Shown here: one piece after another, positions 27,001 through 37,718 of the stretch | Layout of the letters: each line of letters begins with the position of its first letter | Numbering within the stretch: position 1 is the stretch's first letter | NCBI GenBank assembly: GCA_037903475.1 | Contig: JBAJFG010000637.1 | Location: 62,001 to 126,000 of the forward strand | Origin: Ancylostoma caninum | Taxonomy: Eukaryota; Nematoda; Chromadorea; Rhabditida; Ancylostomatidae | Direction of reading: 5' to 3' | Length of the DNA: 64,000 nt | The notes under the pieces: model-generated | What the model was told of the DNA's origin: nothing | The model's database searches: none | Seen by the model: the letters and a program-made list of their open reading frames with translations, nothing else | Translations under genes and position numbers: made by a program

Positions 27001-27571
27001 TCATGTAGTGGGGATGGGGTCTTTTCCCTTCCTCCCCCCCCCCTAACCAAAAAAAAGGGACAGGCTATTGCACGTAAAATAGTGTAATACTCGCCATAAT
27101 ATTATCAAGATCGCTTTCCTGGTCAAATTTTGGTGGGAAAAGCACCAGTGGAACATTCATGATGAAAAATAATTGGTTCTTTGTGTGCATTATTCAGATA
27201 AAAGCTCTTTCTCACGTTATTCCCGCCGAAATTTACCTAAAGTGTACTATTTCTGTTTACCCAACCATGTCAGACAACGAATTTTCGAATATTCGAACTC
27301 ATTTCTTTCAGCGCCTCCAACATCCTCATCTACTGCTGGTTCAATCGCCAATTCAGACGCTCAGTGTTCCGGCTGTGCTCGTCGGCAGCGTATAAGCGAC
27401 GCGCGTCCGAGTATATGCGAGCGTCCAAAGAGGTTCGCAACCACCACTATTACACTCTTTCCATGTTTTTTTTTCTGAATTTTGTCCAACTCCCTACTTT
27501 TGCAGTCAAAAGTCCGTACCAGCGACTCCGCCATCGTTCCGTCGCGATCCGTGAAACATTCCATCATGTGA
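14948..27571 (+). CDS. FMRFamide-peptide-receptor-like GPCR, nine exons, 5' end missing
   Basis: Exons 14948-15022, 15082-15180, 19655-19730, 21048-21174, 21282-21465, 21599-21675, 24286-24438, 27312-27432 and 27506-27571 join with compatible phases into 325 codons plus a TGA stop. Seen: a TM1 end followed by RMRHSS, TM2 (LFDVLVLSSTLLIYP), a TM3 end with FDRF in place of DRY, the LPAFFEI motif after TM4, a long TM5, a basic third loop (REAYRTHKRLTQR), TM6 (TGIFVLCNIPPAINN), a TM7 variant NSASNILIYC instead of NPxxY, then RQFRRSVFR and a Ser-rich tail. LPxFFE, CNIPP and NSxxNxxIYC are typical of invertebrate FMRFamide receptors (FRPR/DMSR type), so a plasma-membrane neuropeptide receptor coupled to G proteins is inferred; the ligand cannot be told. 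The initiator Met, the extracellular N-terminus and the usual TM1 Asn are not visible, so one or more upstream exons are missing from this model. Every intron is GT-AG. Confidence 0.85.
15082..15180 (+). CDS. GPCR exon 2 (TM2, start of first extracellular loop)
   Basis: 33 codons between a TATTGCAG acceptor and a GTGAGT donor, phase 0 at both ends. It encodes LLCGLSLFDVLVLSSTLL, a TM2 with the conserved Asp, then a polar Cys-containing loop. The preceding intron is only 59 bp, the next is 4.5 kb. Confidence 0.85.
15366..15528. repeat. GC-rich inverted-repeat element in GPCR intron 2
   Basis: Arms 15366-15404 (AGCCGCTCCACC...CACGGCAGACC) and 15494-15528 (GGTCTGCCGCGCTGCAG...GCGGCT) pair imperfectly around about 90 bp. 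It is the largest member of a hairpin family also seen at 53136, 53323, 54639 and 54798. Confidence 0.65.
18222..18330. repeat. Purine-rich low-complexity tract in GPCR intron 2
   Basis: (AGT)n, then GGAGAGGGAGAG, then a GACAGACA run. A similar purine tract lies at 23926-23980 in intron 6, also followed by GGCCATC/GGCCGCC, so the two may be relatives of one repeat. Confidence 0.7.
19655..19730 (+). CDS. GPCR exon 3 (loop 1 and start of TM3)
   Basis: Acceptor AATTTCAG, donor AG|GTACGA, 25 codons plus one base. It encodes CHFFWRSTLIAYPLSLIAQA. The final G joins GA of the next exon to give ...IAQAGSVW, the expected TM3 core of this family. Reading through the donor meets TAA after fifteen further codons, which supports the splice. 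Confidence 0.82.
21048..21174 (+). CDS. GPCR exon 4 (TM3 end, loop 2, TM4)
   Basis: Acceptor ATTTCAG, donor AG|GTAGAG. It encodes WTCVAITFDRFIAVFFP, then a basic loop and TM4 (STYIICGVAFF). DRF replaces the DRY motif. It ends after two bases of a Ser codon that exon 5 completes. Confidence 0.9.
21282..21465 (+). CDS. GPCR exon 5 (second extracellular loop, TM5)
   Basis: I placed the acceptor at GTATTCCAG (21273-21281) because it gives VAFF-S-VLFKLPAFFEI, the family pattern, with correct phase. An upstream in-phase acceptor at 21205-21211 would insert about 25 polar residues between TM4 and LPAFFEI; it could be a minor isoform. The 3' part encodes TM5, ending GIVIQK before GTGATA. Confidence 0.82.
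21599..21675 (+). CDS. GPCR exon 6 (third intracellular loop)
   Basis: Acceptor TGTTTCAG, donor AA|GTAGGT. 25 codons rich in Arg, Lys and Thr (REAYRTHKRLTQRN...) form the cytoplasmic loop that contacts G proteins in this receptor class. It ends with AA, completed by G of exon 7 to Lys. Confidence 0.82.
21890..21976 (+). pseudogene. 87-bp duplicate of GPCR exon 5 inside intron 6
   Basis: This stretch matches 21304-21390 codon for codon (FFEITLNEYG...QLVY) and is followed at once by TAA. The five differences are GAA/GAG, CTG/CTC, TAT/TAC, ATG/ATA and ACT/ACC; four are synonymous. It starts right after an AG, so it could be an alternative exon start, but it lacks TM5 and a donor. Most likely it is a truncated tandem duplicate, or a remnant of an uncollapsed second allele in the assembly. 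Confidence 0.85.
24286..24438 (+). CDS. GPCR exon 7 (TM6, third extracellular loop, TM7 start)
   Basis: Acceptor TTTTCCAG, donor AG|GTACGT. It encodes MTVMTIVMTGIFVLCNIPP (TM6), a charged loop with alternating Tyr/Arg, and the start of TM7 ending CVN. Intron 6 before it is 2.6 kb and carries a duplicated exon fragment. Confidence 0.88.
27312..27432 (+). CDS. GPCR exon 8 (TM7 end, helix 8)
   Basis: Acceptor TTCTTTCAG, donor GAG|GTTCGC. It encodes ASNILIYCWFNRQFRRSVFR, the TM7 end and helix 8, then a basic cytoplasmic stretch with Cys residues that could be palmitoylated (inference). Confidence 0.88.
27506..27571 (+). CDS. GPCR exon 9 (C-terminal tail and stop)
   Basis: Acceptor TTTTGCAG; 21 codons then TGA. 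It encodes a Ser-rich tail (SKVRTSDSAIVPSRS...HSIM) with likely phosphorylation sites. No AATAAA was seen just downstream. Confidence 0.82.
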   Translation, partial: SKVRTSDSAIVPSRSVKHSIM

Positions 27572-30205
27572 CGACGGATGCTGTGAGGCCGAGCGACCTC
27601 CGCAATTTTCACATTTTCATTTACTGCTATTTACTTGTGCTGTGTTTGCGAATACGGGTGATTGCTTTCAATCCAAATATTTCGCTATTTGCTCTGTTTT
27701 TTTTTCCGGATACTGGATTTTAAACGAGGTAAATGAATATATTTTATGCCATCTTCGGTTCGTTCGTTATGCTAATGAAGTGTTTTTATATTTGAGAAAA
27801 GAAACGCAATTTTCTCTCCTTTCAACGGGCTTAGAAGTGCAATCGCAGTTCTTTGTTGCGGCTTCCATCTAGGATCATCAATCTTCATGCAGCGGAAAAA
27901 GGTGGCAACTTCATCCGAATGTCAGCTACATATTTCCCCCCTCCCCCCTGAAAATTGCAGTGTTGATAAGCCTAGTCAATCTGGACGTAGGTGTAGAGGC
28001 GCAGGGGATCTTGCTTGGAAAACCATGGATTGAGAGGCTGTTTCGAGGCTACACAATGAAACTCTGCTAAATTTCGGCCTCGTACACCCGGAACGCTCCT
28101 GGCTGAGAGCCCTGCCACTATGTCAGTCGAGAAAACCCCTATAACTTTTTCAAAACTCCATTTATTGTATTGGAACTATACAGAGGCACACTCATAGATG
28201 TATTTACATAGGACATTCTGGCAACAAAAATACAACTGACCCCCGTATCCAGGAGATAATTTCTCAATTTTTTCTAATTTGGCATTTCACAACTTTCTTA
28301 GCCGAATCGATACCAAACATCTATGCAGATGTATTCCATCCCAAAAATGCGGAAATTGAATTTTGTTAAGCTCTTAATGGGCGGACGGGATCCTCTATTA
28401 TGAGAGTACTGAAGTTCTTTGAAGAATGCCCGAATGTCTGAGTTGGAATCCCACATTTGAGAAAGGCCACATGATTACTTCGGGCCACAATGGGTGTATC
28501 ATAATCTGTATGATCATGCCTATTTCAATGCGATCTGACACATTTTAGCGTAAACAAATTCACATTGAAATTAGCGAACAAGTAGAATGACCTGCAAACA
28601 TGTCCTGTCCTGAATGTAAAATTTAAAGGATGGGTAATTCCATATTCACGGGCAGTCATAGCTGGGTATAGACAACGTCAGGTATGGGTAAGAATGGTAA
28701 TGGGTGTCAGGAGAAGGGTAAATTCGGGTACACTGACACTTTTACCATGAGTAATTCCAATGAAGCGTGGGGTCCTTTTTGAAAATTCAAAAAAAAATCT
28801 GCTGGCAAAATGACCTGTTACGCATAATTTGTCCGAAGTGTGACAGAAAAAACAACTAAATCGACAATAGTAAGGTTTTTCGTGGACGCAATTTAATTTG
28901 GTTGTTAATTTCTTATAACCGAAGGTAAAGAGCAGGCCATTCGTTCATTGTCTTATCCATATTTTCTTCTTGTGAAGACGTAGGAAATATCTGAACATTT
29001 CCTTTATGACTGTCCAGTAGTATAGGGGATTTTCCGAGACATAATTGATTTTTCGAAATTCTTTCTATGGGAAAGGTAAACCAAAATGGCTATTCCTTCA
29101 TAGACGTCATGCTAAAAGAAAACGTTCTACACTTGTACCAGTCTTTGTTTTCTTAAAAAAACTCATGTTGGGGAAATTCGAAGGTAATGCAGCTCCATTC
29201 CATGGAAATGCATAAATCTTTTTTATAATACGAAGAGTCACAAGCAGGAACACAGGAAATGCTAGATGTCCTCCCATGGAAATATGAATGCACGCTCATT
29301 TCACAGCTGGCAGTCATTAGGATCAGGATTATTTGTATAATTACATATTCTATTCTACTTCCATATTTTTGCCTGCATATTTGCAAAAAGCTCTCAAAAT
29401 CGCTCATTGCATTAGAAGACATGGCTGCTCTTTTTTATATCCGGAGAGTCTGAGTTCATTCTTGCCTGCTAAAGTGTGACTGCCTTAGGCAAACACTGAG
29501 AATGTGGCATTCACTAACCATATTTATGTGTGCCAGACGTTCCCTACGAAAACGTTAAAGAACAATTGGAGCCCCTTGAACGTTTGAGCATGAGGAATAA
29601 TTTGCTATTTGGGCATTTGGGGCTACTCACGCACGTTCCGAAAAACACCAAGAAAAAAATCACTAGGAAAAGTGCTATTATCTACGCGCTTCAAGTACCC
29701 GTTGGTACCATGCTTTTATGGGTATCCCTGGTTCTGTTTAGGTCACCCAGATGACGTACCTTCTGTGCTTATGCCAAAAATGCGATTAAATTTTCACTGA
29801 ATTCAAACATGAGTGATTAAATATGAATAATCGTTGGGGATGAGTCACAGCAATACAAAGTGTAAATAGAGGAGCGCATGTAAATAGAAAGGAGCCTAAA
29901 TGGATTGTTTAAACTCTGGTCTTTTGGTCCTTGCACCGCTCATTTCAATTCCTTTTAGAGAAATTTCACCTTCATAGCCCGTCATCAAACTGTTGCTCAA
30001 TTTTACTAGCGCGGTTTACTATTCAACTGGTTTCTTTCCATTTCAATGCATTTTTCCTATCTCGGAGCGAGATTTCTTGAAGGACTAGCTGTCCGGAAAC
30101 CGCTTTCATTGGGGTTGGGTCCCTCACCTTCTACAGCTTCCCGCTGGGAACCGTTCCAGTTACCCGTCCGGGTAAAACAGCCGGCCGTGAACCATAGGGA
30201 AGTAG

Positions 30206-30243
<38 letters not shown>

Positions 30244-32247
30244 GAGACGATCAAATGCTTGTATTATGTTATAGGAAGACGCGCTTTCAGGAGGGTACCC
30301 ATATATCAAACATCTGATTGGATAAAAGCCGAATGATTTTGTTACTTCAATTAATAAAATATTTAATTTAAGGATTAATTCGAACATCCAGCTATTTGCA
30401 GTTGAGAAAGCCTTCTTTTCTCTCGTGCAGCACTACCATGGTCTCTAATGTTGGAACATTCAAATTTCCCATTTATTCGGAACATCCGGTATTCGAAAGC
30501 AAAAATATTCGTTTCCGAAATTATGTTCCAATAGGAAAGAGCACTTATGCAACGGCAGCTTTTCGGAGAAATCAGTCATACAACACTGAACTTCAAGATT
30601 TTCTCTTTCCTGAATTAACCACTGTAATATGTTTTAAAGCCAATGAGCGTCGGTGACACAACCCTGTCTAGACTTTCTAGTATTTCTTCTCAGGACTAAA
30701 TAGAGTACTCTTAAAAGAAGTAGGAATGTATGATAGTGATAACGTGCTCCATTTCGAACCTTTGTGGAATGGAGCACCCTAAATATGGATTAAGAACATC
30801 AGATCCAAATGTGGTGACTACAACGGATCTGTACATATTTGCAGATTCCCCTGCTCGATGAGCTGAACTCCGATTAAGTCCCAGCTTAACTTCTTACAAT
30901 TAGTAATTTCATCCGATTCGGCAGACTAATAAAATCATCCCGAGAATAGGGGTGACGAGAGCAGCTGAGCCATTTATGATCCATGAGCTAATCTGTCCAC
31001 ACGTATCCTACATATGACCCCGTACTGCAGACAAGCAACGTTTCAAGCTGGAGGGGGAGGTGGGGAGGAGGTTTCAAAGGAAGAGACCAGGCTCGTACAT
31101 AGATTGCAGTGAAACCAATATGGTTTGAATATTTACCTAGCCAGATGCCATTGTATACATACCATTTCTGCCTCATTCCCAAAAAAGAGCCGAAAATCTC
31201 AAGAAAAAAAAAACAAAAAAGAGGTAGGTCTGAGGGTTTTGCTACACTTCCACGGAGAAGTCACACCGATATTCTGCAGTGATGTGGCCAAGTGGGTAGG
31301 TCGGCTGACTACTGAGGTAAAGATAGGCAGAGGAGGATGGATCATGTCACTTAGGTACGTTTTTTAGGTCTTCTGTGTACCTCTTCAGAAGTAGTTTAGA
31401 AGGTAGAAACACATTGGGACCATTCCATCACAACACTAATGGCCATATTGTCATAGACGCAACGTAAAAGCCGTCACAGTCCTGTCTGATGCTGTTTCCT
31501 CCCTAAGGCCGGAATTTTTGAGGAATCCCACACTTTAACAGAGGCTCTCACACTGAAGTAGTTTTTGTGAGTTTAAGCTCTGATAGGCGAAATTATCGTT
31601 TTTGGGGAAAACCACAACTCCATTTGCAGCTTCTTCCGCTATTAAAGGTCAGCAAAATTGTGTATTTTATCGCCCTTCAACAATTTCAGCAATCCATTGT
31701 GTACAGATCTTTTTGAAATGTAACATGGCCTTTCTACGTATGAAAAAATGAAGGCGATTACCTCACGATTTTTCACATTTCCTTCACGATTTAGTCAGAG
31801 CTTCCTCCTGAGCATCCCTTCCTTTGCATTTCCTGCATTGTGCTGAAATGTCAGCGAAGCTCTGATTCCAACAATGTCGTTCACAGTGGGATGTGTCGAA
31901 TATGACTCATAATCACCGAGCAAAGCAACACTGGCACTTCAACTCACTCTTTTACTCATAAACCCTCAAGGTGTAGGTCTAAGTCGATTGAGTTAGATGT
32001 AAGCCCAGTTCAGGTTTATGCTAATGCTAGGTCTAAGCTTAAGATCTCCTAACCTGGGTAAGAAATGATGCAAAGTGAATTAAAAAGGGTAGGCGGAATT
32101 TTTGAAACCTCCACAAGCAAAATCAAACCGCAGAGTTCTCCCTACATAGTTTGTATTTTCATCCAGAATTATTGCTTAAAGATCGCCACTTCACGAAAGA
32201 GGATCTATTGAATTCGTTTGCAAAAAGCAAACTTCTGTTGCAGGTAT
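27572..32247. other. No gene supported between the GPCR and the Helitron cluster
   Basis: Short frames only. 2958-3035 and about 28664-28730 share GGGTATAGA...TATGGGTAA...GGGTAAATT, a weak dispersed repeat. A tRNA-A-box-like word (TGGCCAAGTGGGTAGG) sits at about 31285. Confidence 0.5.
30206..30241. repeat. (GA)n microsatellite
   Basis: About 16 uninterrupted GA dinucleotides. Frames read through it only as Arg-Glu or Leu-Ser runs. Confidence 0.97.
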
Positions 32248-32491
32248 GGTCTATTAGCCAATAGCTCACAGAAGGCGCCTGATCCGACTTTGTCTGCAAT
32301 TACGACTTTGTCCACAGAATGTGTCTGGAAGGATATTTTAGCGAATAGCAGTAGGAAAACATAAGAATGGAAGGAACGGCACCATATGCATATCAAGAAA
32401 AGTGCAAAAAATAGATCAGTTAGCCGAAAAATGATGAAGTCGTAGTTGCGGACAAAGTCGGGTCGGGCGCCCTCTGTGAGCTAATAGACTG
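32248..32491. mobile_element. Foldback MITE just upstream of Helitron A
   Basis: The left arm GGTCTATTAGC...AGCTCACAGAAGGCGCC...CCGACTTTGTC (about 60 bp) matches the reverse complement of 32434-32491. The left arm has a small extra insertion (CAAT). No coding content. Confidence 0.75.
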
Positions 32492-32934
32492 TACGAACAC
32501 CATTGCAGTCCCAGCAGATTTCCTTCATTCCTAAATGAATATCCTGTACTTTGTTTTCATTGCCACCTCGTAGATTTCTTTAGTTCCAGCATGCTGTTGT
32601 TCGGTCTCAGCCTCGATTTTGCATTAGTTGTAATGCACAGCAGACTCCACTGGAAGCGGAACCAGTCGCACGAGTCGCATCACCTGCAAACTGATTGTCT
32701 GCGCATCCACAAATCCCATTGATGTCATCATTCTCATTCAGCATTCATAGTCGAGCTTTTCTCAGGACCCTAAAATCTTCTGTAAGTAGATGAGGAAACA
32801 GAAGAATGTTCTACCGATCGAGGTTCAGTAATCATGACTTATAATAAAGGGTTTAGTCTGTCACGTCTGTGTGTGCGTGTGTGTGTGTGAAACGAAATTC
32901 GAGGGCGTGGCCTAGAGTGAAGAAAATGTTCTAC

Positions 32935-33885
32935 ACCGGGTCCACTGTTGCTGTAGGAGCGCGCCGGCGTCCAAAAGTGGGGAACCGCCTGGAGTCGGGT
33001 CCAACGCTGTGATAAGGGTGCGCCGGCGTCCAAAAGTGGGGAAACGCCTGGAGTCGGGTCCAACGGTGTGATAAGGGTGCGCCGGCGTCCAAAAGTGGGG
33101 AACCGCCTGGAGTCGGGTCCAACGCTGTGATAAGGGTGCGCCGGCGTCCAAAAGTGGGGAAACGCCTGGAGTCGGGTCCAACGGTGTGATAAGGGTGCGC
33201 CGGCGTCCAAAAGTGGGGAACCGCCTGGAGTCGGGTCCAACGCTGTGATAAGGGTGCGCCGGCGTCCAAAAGTGGGAAAACGCCTGGAGTCGGGTCCAAC
33301 GCTGTGATAAGGGTGCGCCGGCGTCCAAAAGTGGGGAACCGCCTGGAGTCGGGTCCAACGCTGTGATAAGGGTGCGCCGGCGTCCAAAAGTGGGGAAACG
33401 CCTGGAGTCGGGTCCAACGGTGTGATAAGGGTGCGCCGGCGTCCAAAAGTGGGGAACCGCCTGGAGTCGGGTCCAACGCTGTGATAAGGGTGCGCCGGCG
33501 TCCAAAAGTGGGGAACCGCCTGGAGTCGGGTCCAACGCTGTGATAAGGGTGCGCCGGCGTCCAAAAGTGGGGAAACGCCTGAAGTCGGGTCCAGCGCTGT
33601 GACAAGGGTGCGCCGGCGTCCAAAAGTGGGAAAACGCCTAGAGTCGGGTCCAACGGTGTGATAAGGGTGCGCCGGCGTCCAAAAGTGGGGAAACGCCTGA
33701 AGTCGGGTCCAGCGCTGTGACAAGGGTGCGCCGGCGTCCAAAAGTGGGAAAACGCCTAGAGTCGGGTCCAACGGTGTGATAAGGGTGCGCCGGCGTCCAA
33801 AAGTGGGGAAACGCCTGAAGTCGGGTCCAGCGCTGTGACAAGGGTGCGCCGGCGTCCAAAAGTGGGAAAACGCCTAGAGGGTCCT
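32935..33885. repeat. Minisatellite with 59-bp unit (about 16 copies)
   Basis: The unit contains GTGATAAGGGTGCGCCGGCG, CCAAAAGTGGGGAA and CGCCTGGAGTCGGGTCCAAC. Between 33541 and 33880 copies alternate (GCTGTGACAAG against GGTGTGATAAG) as a 118-bp dimer repeated three times, a higher-order unit. All three minus-strand frames are open because the unit has no stop in that direction. Confidence 0.95.
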
Positions 33886-34800
33886 CCACGGGTCTGTGAT
33901 AAAGTGGTGCTGTGATAAGGGTGCGTCGCGCCCAAAGTGGGGGAGACGGGTCCACGGCTGTGATAAGGGTGCGTCCGCGCCCAAAGTGGGGGAGACGGTT
34001 CCACTGCTGTGATAAGGGTGCACCGGCGCCCAAAGTGGGGGAGACGGGTCCACGGCTGTGATAAGGGTGCACCGGCGCCCAAAGAGGGGGGAGACGGGTC
34101 CACGGCTGTGATAAGGGTGCGCCGGCGCCCAAAGTGGGGGAGACGGGTCCACTGCTGTGATAAGGGTGCGCCGGCGCCCAAAGTGGGGGAGACGGGTCCA
34201 CTGCTGTGATAAGGGTGCGCCGGCGCCCAAAGTGGGGGAGACGGGTCCACTGCTGTGATAAGGGTGCGCCGGCGCCCAAAGTGGGGGAGACGGGTCCACT
34301 GCTGTGATAAGGGTGCACCGGCGTCCAAAGTGGGGGGAGACGGGTCCACTGCTGTGATAAGGGTGCACCGGCGTCCAAAGTGGGGGGAGACGGGTCCACT
34401 GCTGTGATAAGGGTGCACCGGCGCCCGAAGTGGGGGAGACGGGTCCACTGCTGTGGTAAGTGCGCCGGTGCCCAAAGTGTGGGTAGACGGGTCTACTGCT
34501 GTGGTAAGTGCGCAGCGCCCAAAGTGAGGGGAGACGAGTCTACTGCTGTGATAGGGGTGCGTCGGCGCCCAAAGTGGGGGAGACGGGTCCACTGCTGTGA
34601 TAAGGGTGCACCGGCGTCCAAAGTGGGGGAGACGGGTCCACTGCTGTGGTAAGTGCGCCGGTGCCCAAAGTGTGGGTAGACGGGTCCACTGCTGTGGTAA
34701 GTGCGCGGCGCCCAAAGTGAGGGGAGACGAGTCTACTGCTGTGATAGGGGTGCGCCTGCACTCAAGAGTGGAGGAGCGCCTGAAAATGTAGATGCAGGAG
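33886..34800. repeat. Minisatellite with ~49-bp unit (about 17 copies)
   Basis: Directly continuous with the 59-bp array. The unit keeps CTGTGATAAGGGTGCRCCGGCG, then a shorter spacer CCCAAAGTGGGGGAGACGG, so about 10 bp (the AACGCCTGGA part) is missing relative to the 59-bp unit. The last copies (34440-34760) are variants with GGTAAGTGCGC. Confidence 0.95.
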
Positions 34801-35283
34801 GGGTGCGCCGGTGTCCACTACTCAGGGAAATGTCATGAGTTAGGTCCATATTTGTTAAATCGATTCGATGGCGTCTAACATCAATCGTAAAAAAACTATA
34901 TGTCAGACCACTGCGCGTGTTAGTATGCAATCCGTGTGAATCCTCCCTCCTTACCTCCTCCCCCGCGTTCTTCTCTTCTCATTTGTTCATGGACACACCG
35001 CACCCTCCACTTTTATATGTTCCAACTGACTCTTATCACTTGACCAGTTATAACAAACAAAGAATGATAGACCATTTTCTGCGGTCAATCCAGGTTGAAC
35101 CGGTTATAAATAGTTACGAAAAGCATTTTCAGTTGAGCAGATGATAAAATTGCTTCGAGAAGGTTAATCCTCTTTGATAAGTGCATTTTTACATGACAAA
35201 AAGCAATGGAAAGGGTGTGGGACACATTATAGCAAAAATGTGGAATAGCTGTGACTTTATTTAAATGAAGAAGGGATGAAGCC

Positions 35284-35347
35284 ATGCGAGCGAAGCGAGC
35301 ATTAGGAAAAGTCTGGAAGTCCGGCGTGAGCCGGACGGGCAGACTGG
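35284..35347 (+). repeat. Helitron 3' module copy 1: nested hairpin
   Basis: ATGCGAGCGAAGCGAGCAT is followed by an outer stem AGTCTG/CAGACT (35310-35315 with 35340-35345) that encloses the GTCCGGC/GCCGGAC stem. It matches 43994-44057 at 58 of 64 positions, and similarity stops at CTGGT. Confidence 0.9.
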
Positions 35348-36436
35348 TGTAATGATATGCTGTTTATACAGATTCATTTCTGACGTTATTTCATTACTTA
35401 ATCATTACCTCTTTTCATTGTTCTACCTATAAAAAACGTTAAAATGTTTTTGCTGCTAAACAATGTGCTTTTGATTTCTGACCACATGATGCAGCATCTC
35501 AGAACTATTCACGAGGATTAACGGCGTTCGTAAACATGACGCCTTTTCCCTGAAATACACAGCAATAACTGCATCCTTGCAAGTAATCGGTTTACTATTA
35601 CTATCTATCACTAGAATCACAACAATTTATTGACGTAAATACCCACGTATAAACATCTTGACGTATAATGGTCTTACGACTGATCTTCTAGAATCATCTC
35701 AGCCGCATTTGCCAATGATCCTACAGGATTATCACTGCATCACAATCTATAAAAATACTGCCCGTAGCAGCGTAGAGAATGAGTAGCGAATTAGCTCATT
35801 CGCTTGTTAACATTCACAGGCTGTAATATCACAGATCATCATAGTACGAGCATAGATAATCCAGCCATTGTTTACTGTGCTTTAGAAGAAGCCATGGCAT
35901 CTGCAGACCATTAGCGTTGCACTGCGGTCAAAAGTTAAACAATAGGAAATATTGCCACTACGTAGAGTCGGTACAACCACTGTCCTCTATGAGGAGATCA
36001 TGTAGCATTACCGATGATTCTGTCCAGTCTTTGTTCTTCACCATTCCGGGGTATGAAGTTCAGTGATTTCTCGGGAAGGGAGCTATTATTGGCCATCCTT
36101 TTTTTTAACTTGAACTTATTAACACGTTAGTAGGGAAGGGGTATCGACATGGTAAAAATAGCGAGGCGAAGCTTCGGGGAAGTACGTCCAGAAGAACTTT
36201 GACATCATTTCCGTAGCACGAACATTCGCAGATAGTAAGACACCATTACTAGGTTGCTGACATGCAGAGCCAAAAAAAAAAGATGGAAAAACAATAAATT
36301 CATCTTGAGTGTCGCATAAGTGCGAAGAAGGGCGGAAAGAGCTGTCAGCCTCGGAGCTTAGAACCTCGAAGCCTTTGGGTTGGCAAACTAGGAATGCGTG
36401 GAATAAAATTCACCCTATTAGGTTGCTGCAAAAATA
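35348..36436. other. No gene supported
   Basis: AT-rich spacer between Helitron A and the mariner-like element. Confidence 0.5.
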
Positions 36437-37694
36437 CAGGGGTATCAAAAAGTTTCCGGCCTGAACCACTTGCAGATTAGCTACCGCAGTGAAATTTTAG
36501 AGCAAATAAATGTGCATCCCTGGAAGACCAAAACACTCTTCATCTTGTCATTTTATTGAACATACCCAATTTTAAGAGAATTTTTATCAGCCGAATATAA
36601 ACACCCAACGTAGACTCTTTTTCGTTATTTGTTTTGTTCCGCTGAAGTGGCGTTTCAGATTTTCTCACGGATTCTAGTATCTAGGTCCTAGACCCCCTCT
36701 ACAAACTAACCGAATTAGCGAAATGCATTCGCATTGTCATGAAGCAATACAATTTTGTGGAAAGTGATGTCTCATTGAAGAGCCTGACTTTCGTGGTTGA
36801 ATTTCTGCAGTCATTTTTCTTGACTCGTTTCCGAAAAGTGTGGATCAAAGCAGCATTGTAACAATGCACTTCGTTGAGGTTTACATGCCTGTGGTTAGCT
36901 GACAAAATATTTTCTCTATCGCACAGAACTTTGGAGAAGACATTTTCACCCCCGCTTCCGTGTTCGATCGCGCTCTTCCCAGAGATCTGCCCATCCTGAC
37001 CCAGTACTTCGCCCGTGGGACTTCAAGTCTTGGCAGTAAATTTGCTACCTATCGGCAGTCAATGTACTGCAGAATGTTCTTTCCGTTTTCTACAAAACCC
37101 ATAAAAATTTTCTTTGAATATTCAACTGGAATTTTCGTGTTGGACGCCGAAAACGTTTTAGAGACTCAATGTTCTGCGAAGGTTAAAATTCTTAAAAGGT
37201 AGCCTAAAAAATTTCCAAAGGAATTTTTGAATAGCTTAGGTCCTTGCGCACTTACACCTAAAGCCTGTCTGCGACGCTTAGTGATTTTTTCTACAGCGAC
37301 AGTAATCTGTCTTCGTCTTGTCTCTGCTCATTGATCAGAGGTCGCTAGGTTTCTGACCGACTCTCACTTCATTGAAAACGATGAGTTCCGAAATGTTATG
37401 TGGGAATGTTAGAAGACTTCCTCTTCGTTCAGAATTCAGGGGCGGATTTAAATTTTGTCCAACAAGGTTCGTTTACAACACAAAAATTCGTCCGTTGCTT
37501 CTCGCTGGATACACATTTTTTGAGCGATAACCATACCTTGGCTTGAATAAAACGTTCTTATTCCTGGGAAGTTTAACGAAATTTCATGAAACTTTGCAAA
37601 TTAACATGAAAGGCTTCACCCTACATCGCGCTCTCAAAGCAGTAGAGAAATATGGAACAGGCAAGCGGAGGCCGGAAACTTTTTGATACCCCTG
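36437..37694 (-). mobile_element. Mariner-like DNA transposon, 1258 bp, decayed transposase
   Basis: Perfect terminal inverted repeats of 26 bp starting CAGGGGTATCAAAAAGTTTC are flanked by TA on both sides, the Tc1/mariner target duplication. The length fits a full mariner (about 1.3 kb). On the minus strand 36747-36730 reads LLHDNA, the catalytic-core landmark of mariner transposases (HDNARPH family motif), but TAA follows six codons later and the frame is broken elsewhere. Inactive copy. It lies just left of the ORF at 37719-38427. Confidence 0.82.
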
Positions 37695-37718
37695 TAATGC
37701 GTGATTTTCTTTGCTTTA

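Larger units (their letters stand above)
32832..35347 (+). mobile_element. Non-autonomous Helitron-like element A with giant minisatellite
   Basis: It begins TCATGACTTATAATAA after a host A and ends ...CAGACTGG before a host T, as Helitrons do (insertion between A and T, 5' TC, 3' CTRR). An 18-nt hairpin (35319-35336, 7-bp stem GTCCGGC, loop GTGA) lies 11 nt before the 3' end, the place expected in Helitrons. Inside: GT-rich leader (32865-32890), minisatellite (32935-34800), a CTTATCACTTGA flank at 35032 and about 240 bp of unique sequence. No Rep/helicase gene is present, so it would need one in trans. A second copy at 39578-44057 shares both ends. Confidence 0.7.

Noticed and set aside
32839..34715. 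Long minus-strand open frames (up to 319 codons) of Pro/His-rich repeats
   Set aside because: They read the minisatellite. Unit lengths 59 and 49 are not multiples of three and all three minus frames are open, so openness reflects the lack of stops in the unit, not a protein.
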